Assembly (NCBI RefSeq): GCF_032586155.1
Contig: NZ_JAWHTC010000005.1
Span: 124,001 to 188,000 of the forward strand
Length of the DNA stretch: 64,000 bases
Source of the DNA: JAWHTC01 sp032586155
GTDB taxonomy: Bacteria; Pseudomonadota; Alphaproteobacteria; Rhodobacterales; Rhodobacteraceae
Reading direction: 5' to 3'
Shown piece by piece: positions 59,289 to 64,000 of this stretch (position 1 is its first letter; each line of letters opens with the position of its first letter). The notes beneath the pieces were generated by a model that saw nothing but the letters and a program-made list of their open reading frames with translations, searched no databases and was not told the origin of the DNA. Position numbers and translations under genes: made by a program.

Positions 59289-60200
59289 TCAGTTGTTGTG
59301 GCGGGATTGCTCGTGGCGGACGCGGGCAATGATCCGATCCACCGTCTGTTGCTGGTTGCTGCCGACCTTTGCCATCAGCGTTTCATCTTCAGACCGGAAG
59401 CGAGCCTGGTTGGTTACGGTCTGGATCCCATCACCGAGGGACTATTCTGGCGGGGTGGCTATGCCTTCTGCCGCCATGCGCCGGGCAAGGAAGGCGTCGT
59501 ATTCGGCGTCTTCGAGGGTATTGAGATAGGCCAGCGTATTGCGGGCGCGGGCGGTTTCGTCTGCGATCTGCGCAAGGCGGGCGAGGTCGGGATCGAGACG
59601 CGTGAGAAGGGAATTGTCGAAGGTGAGACCGTCGTTCCAAGGGGCATCATCAGTTCCCAACCGGGACAGGGTGCGGATTGGGCGCAGGTCGGCGACCTGC
59701 GTTTTTGTGAGGTTCAGCGAGGTCAGGCTGGAGAGACCCGCGATAGAGGAAATGTCCGTGACCCGCGAATAACAGAGGTTCAGCGCGGCCAGGGCCGAGA
59801 GGCCCGCGACAGGGCTAATATCCGCGACCTGCGTTCCCAGGAGGTTCAGTGAGGTTAGCGCGGAGAGGTTCGAGACTGGTTCAATGTCCGTGACCTGCGT
59901 TCCCATGAGGTGCAGCGAGGTCAGAGTCTTCAGGCCAGCGACGGGTGTAATATCCGCAACTTGCGTGTCCCAGAGGTTCAGCTCGGTCAGGGCGGTGAGA
60001 TTTGCGATCGGGGTAAGGTCGGTGATCTGCGTGTTCCCGAGGTGAAGCGAAGTCAGAACGGTGAGGTCTGCGATTTCGGGCGGCAGGGTTTCAAGGCCCC
60101 TGGTTTCACGAAGCCAAAGGTCGAGCGTACCGGTCTGTTCGCGGCGCTCTTGCTCTATCAGGCGTTGGGCGAAAGCATAGGCGTTAGCGGCGTCGGACAT
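59289..60200 (-). CDS. Leucine-rich-repeat protein with in-frame amber codon
   Basis: The first 252 codons (60200-59445) encode a cytoplasmic LRR protein. Residues about 38-170 are six or more 22-residue repeats of the pattern LTSLHLGNTQITDLTPIANL, like internalin/SDS22 LRRs. A TAG stands at 59444-59442. The same frame then continues 50 sense codons (SLGDGIQTVTNQARFRSEDE, DRIIARVRHEQSRHNN) to a TGA at 59291-59289 with neighbour-like codon use. Either the annotated protein ends at the TAG, or the TAG is a recent nonsense mutation truncating a 302-residue protein. LRR proteins of this type bind other proteins; partner unknown. Confidence 0.72.
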
Positions 60201-60222
60201 GGGGCCCTACTGTTCATGAAAT

Positions 60223-60242
60223 GGCCGGGCTTCAGCCCGGCC
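60223..60242. repeat. REP-like hairpin
   Basis: GGCCGGGC-TTCA-GCCCGGCC, a perfect 8-bp stem with a four-base loop followed by TACG, between the LRR and zapE genes. This phrase resembles short extragenic palindromes dispersed in many proteobacterial genomes; only one copy was noticed in this window. Confidence 0.5.
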
Positions 60243-60347
60243 TACGCAGGCTACTTTGGTTGAGGAGGTGGCGCAACCGGAGCGGATTGTCGGGTGGTGT
60301 GCGTTGGGGGCTACCTTTTCGTGAAAAGGCGATGTAGGGCTGATCCC

Positions 60348-61418
60348 ATGACGCGCGATATCGAAGCCGAATACCGGGCCCGGGTGGCCGAAGGGACGCT
60401 GACCCCTGACCCGGCGCAGGAGGCGGTGCTGCCCGAACTGGAGCGGGTGCGCGCAGAGTTGATGCAGCCCGCGAAGAAGAAGGGTTGGTTCGGCAAGGCG
60501 AAACACGAACCAGTGAAGGGGCTGTACCTGTGGGGCGGGGTCGGGCGTGGCAAGTCGATGCTGATGGACCTGTTTGTCGATTGCCTGGGGGATATCCCGG
60601 CACGACGGGTGCATTTTCATGCCTTCATGCAGGAAATCCACGAGGCAATGCACGAGGCACGCAAGGCTGGGGTCGAAGATGCGTTGAAACCGGCGGCCCA
60701 GTCCGTGATCGAGAGCGTGCGCTGCCTGGCGTTTGACGAGATGCAGATCACCGATATCACCGACGCGATGATCGTCGGGCGGTTGTTCGAGGCGTTGTTC
60801 GAGGCCGGCGTGGCGGTGGTGACCACGTCGAACCGGGTGCCGAGCGAGCTCTACAAGGACGGGCTGAACCGGCAATTGTTCCTGCCGTTCATCGATTTGC
60901 TGAGCCAGGAAATGGTGGTGCATGAGCTGGTCAGCCCGGTGGATTACCGGCAGGACCGGTTGGCGGGCAGCCCGGTTTACTTTGCGCCCAATGATGCGGT
61001 GGCCAAGGACCAGATGGATGCGATCTGGCACGACCTGACCGGCGGAATGAGCGAGGTGATGATCCTGCGCGTCAAGGGGCGCGAGGTGGAGATACCCGGC
61101 TTTCACAATGGCGTGGCGCGGGCGGGGTTTTACGAGCTGTGCGGACGGATGTTGGGGCCAGGGGATTATCTGGCGCTGGCCGAAGAGGCGAAGGTGCTGC
61201 TGCTCGATGATGTTCCGCAGCTGTCGCGGAGCAATTTCAATGAGGCAAAGCGGTTTGTTATCCTGATCGACGCGCTCTACGAGGCGCAGGTGCGCCTGAT
61301 TGCCAGCGCGGCGGCGGAGCCAGAGATGCTCTATGTTGAGGGCGACGGGGCGTTCGAGTTCGAACGAACCGCATCGCGGCTGCGTGAGATGCAGGGCGAG
61401 GATTGGGGTCTGCACTGA
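60348..61418 (+). CDS. zapE: ZapE/AFG1-family ATPase
   Basis: Cytoplasmic P-loop ATPase linked to cell division and stress proteostasis, 356 residues. Walker A is LWGGVGRGKSMLMDLF; HFHAFMQEIHEAMH, CLAFDEMQITDITDAM (Walker B) and VVTTSNRVPSELYKDGLNRQLFLPFI are all standard. The C-terminal FNEAKRFVILIDALYEAQVRL is conserved. The start at 60348 is chosen over an upstream frame lacking family likeness. Confidence 0.93.
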   Translation: MTRDIEAEYRARVAEGTLTPDPAQEAVLPELERVRAELMQPAKKKGWFGKAKHEPVKGLYLWGGVGRGKSMLMDLFVDCLGDIPARRVHFHAFMQEIHEAMHEARKAGVEDALKPAAQSVIESVRCLAFDEMQITDITDAMIVGRLFEALFEAGVAVVTTSNRVPSELYKDGLNRQLFLPFIDLLSQEMVVHELVSPVDYRQDRLAGSPVYFAPNDAVAKDQMDAIWHDLTGGMSEVMILRVKGREVEIPGFHNGVARAGFYELCGRMLGPGDYLALAEEAKVLLLDDVPQLSRSNFNEAKRFVILIDALYEAQVRLIASAAAEPEMLYVEGDGAFEFERTASRLREMQGEDWGLH

Positions 61419-61551
61419 GGCGCGGATTGTTTGGTGATATAGCGAGGTCTTTTGGCCTTGGGCGGGTCTTCGATGCGTATCCCTGAAGTGTCCGCTCAGC
61501 GGGACAAAGCGACCAACTAAGTCAAGCCGTAGTTTTGATGATGTTTCGCAA

Positions 61552-62118
61552 TCAACCAGCTTGGAAGAACGTATCTAGTTCCGCCAGCGAGTTGAGGCGA
61601 ATGACGTTTTTTCCGCGCTCTTCATGCTCATCGCACAATGTACGGAGCAAGGGCATCCCATCACGATCCATCTCCCAAATCATCTCAAATAGGCGGTCTG
61701 TCGGCGGCATCTCTTGACCTCCAGCAGGTGGGTTTTCGATTGTTCCGTTTGCCCAAGCCATTTGCCGCTCCGCAGCGCGCCAAAAATGAATCCAAATTGG
61801 AAAATCTAATAAAATCAAGTCGGTCGCTCGATCGGCACGCTTCATCATGGTTGCGAAATCACCAACACCGTCGATCACCCAATTCTCTTTCTTGATTTCT
61901 TCGTCGTGGAGACGTTCATAGACCTCAGTTGGTGTTTTCGACCAATCGGGTTGCCAAAACAGGTCATCAATCTCGATGTGGTGAAGTCCTCTTGTCTTGG
62001 ACAGGTGCCTCGCAAGAGTGGATTTTCCACCAGCGGCGTTTCCCAAAATGGCTATGCGGCTCAAGTCAAGCGTCCTTGTTTTCGCGGTCAAGCATTCTGA
62101 GTAGTCCACCGCATTCAT
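61552..62118 (-). CDS. P-loop kinase, adenylate-kinase/FlaR-like
   Basis: A 188-residue nucleotide-binding protein related to the DNA topology modulation (FlaR) group. Walker A is ILGNAAGGKSTLARHL, followed by IEIDDLFWQPDW, WVIDGVGDF and LILLDFPIWIHFWRA. The phosphate acceptor is unknown. Its DNA is clearly more A+T-rich than the rest of the window (for example 61795-61825), a sign of recent acquisition. Confidence 0.82.
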   Translation of the reverse strand: MNAVDYSECLTAKTRTLDLSRIAILGNAAGGKSTLARHLSKTRGLHHIEIDDLFWQPDWSKTPTEVYERLHDEEIKKENWVIDGVGDFATMMKRADRATDLILLDFPIWIHFWRAAERQMAWANGTIENPPAGGQEMPPTDRLFEMIWEMDRDGMPLLRTLCDEHEERGKNVIRLNSLAELDTFFQAG

Positions 62119-62245
62119 GTGCGTTTGTCGAGGTTGCTAAGGGCTCGAAGCGGGCCTTCGGCGCGCTTCTTTACAACCTCTGCTCTGCGCCAAATCCTGC
62201 TCTCGGCACCAGCCGCGTTGGGTCGCACCGCCCCCCAGAAATGAA

Positions 62246-62267
62246 AGGGGGCCGTTGAACCGGCCCC
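62246..62267 (-). terminator. Terminator of the LysM gene
   Basis: On the minus strand GGGGCCGG-TTCAA-CGGCCCC then CTTTCATTTC: a strong GC stem with a short T-rich tail, about 27 bases after the LysM protein stop. Confidence 0.65.
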
Positions 62268-62293
62268 TCAATCATTCCTGCCTGCTGGTATTC

Positions 62294-63205
62294 TTATAGA
62301 GCCGGGATTTTCAGGCGCTGACCGATGCGGATCTTGTCCGGACTGGTCAACTTTTCCTGGTTGGCGGCGAAAATCTGACGGTACTGGAGGGTTTCGCCGT
62401 AAAAGCGATAGGAAATCGCGGCGAGGCTGTCGCCGGGTCGCACCACGTAGACCTGGTCTTGCAACACGCGTTTTGCCGGGCGGACGGCAGTGCCGCCTTC
62501 GGCGGCTGCGGCGAGTGTGGCGGTGTCGACGCCCGATTGGCCACGCGATTTTTCGACCAGAGTGGCCAGGAGGGTGACGGTGTCGACCCGGCCTTCGGGT
62601 GTGACAAGGGCGCTGGGAACCTTGACCTGACCGGTGGCGGCGGCTTCGTTCAGAAGTGCGTCGATATAGGCGTCCGATTGGCCCTGCCGCAACGCCTGGA
62701 CAATCAGGTTTTCAAGCTTCTGCGGCGCCGCCGCACGGGATGGAGCCGCGCCGGTGGCGGCGTTGAGCGAGGCCAAGACGCCCGTGGTCATCAAGCGGAA
62801 CTCCGCGCCCGAGCCGGTTGCAGGCTGGGGAGGCGCGGCATTTGCGACAGCAGGTGTGGCGCGCAGTTCGGCCAGGACGCCGGCGGTGATGCTTTGCAGC
62901 GAGTCGGCATCGGTGGCGGGTGCGGCGGTTGGAACCAGGGTGGCAACAGCGGGTCGCGCGACCGGTCGCGGCACCGGAGCCGAAATAGGGGTTGGCGTAG
63001 TACCGATCAGGTCAAGCACGGTGCCGGCGCGCGATACCTGCGCCCGCGGGATGATTGCTGTGGCGGTTTGCGGTGTCACCGGTGCCGGTTGCGGTGCCAC
63101 CATTGCCCTGGCCAATGGGTCGTTGGGTGTTGAGCCGGGCTGGAAATACAACAGCCCGGCAGTGATGGTCAGAAATCCACCCGTGATGGCCAGAATGCGG
63201 AGCAT
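62294..63205 (-). CDS. LysM-domain envelope protein
   Basis: A 303-residue protein with an N-terminal hydrophobic segment (LRILAITGGFLTITAGLLYF) that anchors or exports it. Residues about 30-150 are a Pro/Ala-rich disordered linker, then a helical region, and the last 50 residues are a LysM domain (YVVRPGDSLAAISYRFYGET, QIFAANQEKLTSPDKIRIGQRLKIP). LysM binds peptidoglycan, so this is a wall-associated scaffold. It is in one orientation with the rhodanese gene upstream, 19 bases away. Confidence 0.86.
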   Translation of the reverse strand: MLRILAITGGFLTITAGLLYFQPGSTPNDPLARAMVAPQPAPVTPQTATAIIPRAQVSRAGTVLDLIGTTPTPISAPVPRPVARPAVATLVPTAAPATDADSLQSITAGVLAELRATPAVANAAPPQPATGSGAEFRLMTTGVLASLNAATGAAPSRAAAPQKLENLIVQALRQGQSDAYIDALLNEAAATGQVKVPSALVTPEGRVDTVTLLATLVEKSRGQSGVDTATLAAAAEGGTAVRPAKRVLQDQVYVVRPGDSLAAISYRFYGETLQYRQIFAANQEKLTSPDKIRIGQRLKIPAL

Positions 63206-63224
63206 GTGTGGTCTCCTTTCGTGG

Positions 63225-63875
63225 TCAACTGATGGGGTGGCGAACGGTGAGGCCGAGCAGCAGCCAGAGCTGCATGCCGCCGCGGTAATACTTGATCTTC
63301 TCCGCCGGATAACCTGCCTGGGTCAGGTTGCGGATCGCCCGGGGACTTTGATCGCACCATGGACCGTTGCAGAACATAGCCAGGTCCAGTGCATTCGAGA
63401 AATCCCAGCCGGTGGTGGTCTGGCGCGCGCCAAGCGCCTTGAGAATCTCGTCACGATAGGGATTGCTGGCTTCGAGGGTGGAGAACGGCACATTGACCGC
63501 GCCGGGGATCGTGCCTTTCTGGTACCAGGACGGCACCCGGCTGTCGATCAGAAGGCCCTGTCCCGTGGCGACGGTATTCTCGAGAAATTCCATCACTTCA
63601 ATCTCGCCGATCGTGTCGACGCCCGGGGCGGCCGAGATCGGGTGGATGCAGAAGGGCGGGCAGGGGCGCGAGGTCTTGGTGAAATCGTTGCTCAGGCGAT
63701 GCGAGGTATCCTGAATCCGTTCGATCACCACCCGTTCGCCATTCAGATTGATGCTGTGCGACGCCATGTCAGGGGTTATGTTCACCTCCTGCGCGAGGGC
63801 GGGTAGGGTTGGCAAGGCCAAGGCAAGGCTGCAGAGAATGACCCGATAAATACTCGTACGGCGCAGTTTGCGCAT
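63225..63875 (-). CDS. Exported rhodanese-like protein
   Basis: A 216-residue periplasmic protein from the ATG at 63875. Signal peptide (RVILCSLALALPTLPALAQ). The rhodanese domain spans about 80-205 (GLLIDSRVPSWYQKGTIPGAVNVPF) with the active-loop Cys in MFCNGPWCDQSPRAIRNL. A Cys pair (RPCPPFCIHP) precedes it. It may handle sulfane sulfur or sense oxidants in the envelope. A longer TTG start (63896) is unlikely. Confidence 0.85.
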   Translation of the reverse strand: MRKLRRTSIYRVILCSLALALPTLPALAQEVNITPDMASHSINLNGERVVIERIQDTSHRLSNDFTKTSRPCPPFCIHPISAAPGVDTIGEIEVMEFLENTVATGQGLLIDSRVPSWYQKGTIPGAVNVPFSTLEASNPYRDEILKALGARQTTTGWDFSNALDLAMFCNGPWCDQSPRAIRNLTQAGYPAEKIKYYRGGMQLWLLLGLTVRHPIS

Positions 63876-63952
63876 GATTGTCCCCCAATACTCCAAGCGC
63901 GCCTTAGTGGGCTGGCAGGCCGGCGCGCCATGACTGCTGCCTCAAGATATAG

Positions 63953-63991
63953 GCGAATCACCGCGAATCGGTCAACATCAAGTGATTCGCG
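63953..63991. promoter_or_regulatory. Overlapping inverted repeats upstream of the rhodanese gene
   Basis: GCGAATCAC (63953) pairs with GTGATTCGC (63982-63990), and a second arm CGCGAATC (63962-63969) competes for GATTCGCG (63984-63991). Two mutually exclusive dyads, or three half-sites, about 80-115 bases upstream of the start. Confidence 0.45.
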
Positions 63992-64000
63992 AAGGGGCGA

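Overview
The window looks like chromosomal DNA of a marine Rhodobacterales bacterium (Roseobacter-type alphaproteobacterium). This rests on the high G+C and dense operons with ATGA-type stop/start overlaps, an alphaproteobacterial SOS box (GTTC-N7-GTTC), MbfA, DUF2794, an NtrC-type regulator without GAFTGA as in Rhodobacter, and a formate dehydrogenase cluster with DUF3305/DUF3306. No rRNA, tRNA, CRISPR array, insertion sequence or phage gene was recognised.

Layout. 1-5.5 kb: acyl-CoA thioesterase (cut by the window edge), a MerR-controlled transglutaminase/CDF metal efflux operon, small hypotheticals, an SGNH hydrolase and an Ldh-family oxidoreductase. 5.5-14.2 kb: a TMAO respiration locus (torT, torS, torR, torA) followed by moeA; TorA carries a C-terminal haem c domain and no torC or torD lies beside it. 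14.5-16.8 kb: tungstate ABC transporter (permease, ATPase, binding protein). 17-31.2 kb: a formate dehydrogenase region: DUF6505-like protein, biotin/lipoate ligase-like protein, Mrp ATPase, a mosaic tungstate-binding-protein/cytochrome c, a multi-cluster ferredoxin protein, DUF3305, DUF3306, a TorD-type chaperone, a small Tat protein, FdhA, FdhB, FdhC, a NarI-like cytochrome b and an HdrD/GlpC-like Fe-S protein. 31.2-36.7 kb: a WD40-cytochrome c fusion, a GAFTGA-less response regulator, a sensor kinase and a dihaem cytochrome c.

36.8-40 kb: class III aminotransferase, GNAT acetyltransferase and a two-subunit CoA-transferase in one operon. 40-44.2 kb: DUF2794, SOS-controlled imuB, an I78 inhibitor-like lipoprotein and a DUF1963 membrane protein. 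44.4-55.8 kb: glutathione-dependent formaldehyde dehydrogenase, flavin reductase, TetR regulator, MbfA iron exporter, AEC permease, a DUF255/DsbD-like thioredoxin protein, S-formylglutathione hydrolase, SthA transhydrogenase, DUF4345 and UPF0178. 55.9-64 kb: ornithine cyclodeaminase-like protein, alpha/beta hydrolase, MFS transporter, a leucine-rich-repeat gene with an in-frame amber codon, ZapE, a low-G+C P-loop kinase, LysM and rhodanese-like proteins.

How it works together. Three modules fit one C1/respiratory economy. Formaldehyde is oxidised through glutathione (AdhC/FrmA, S-formylglutathione hydrolase) to formate. A periplasm-facing Mo/W formate dehydrogenase oxidises formate, supplied by tungstate uptake and cofactor genes. 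TMAO reductase can act as an electron sink. The most unusual content is a set of fused or mosaic redox proteins: TorA-haem c, tungstate-binding-protein/cytochrome c and WD40-cytochrome c. Candidate operators are shared between modules.
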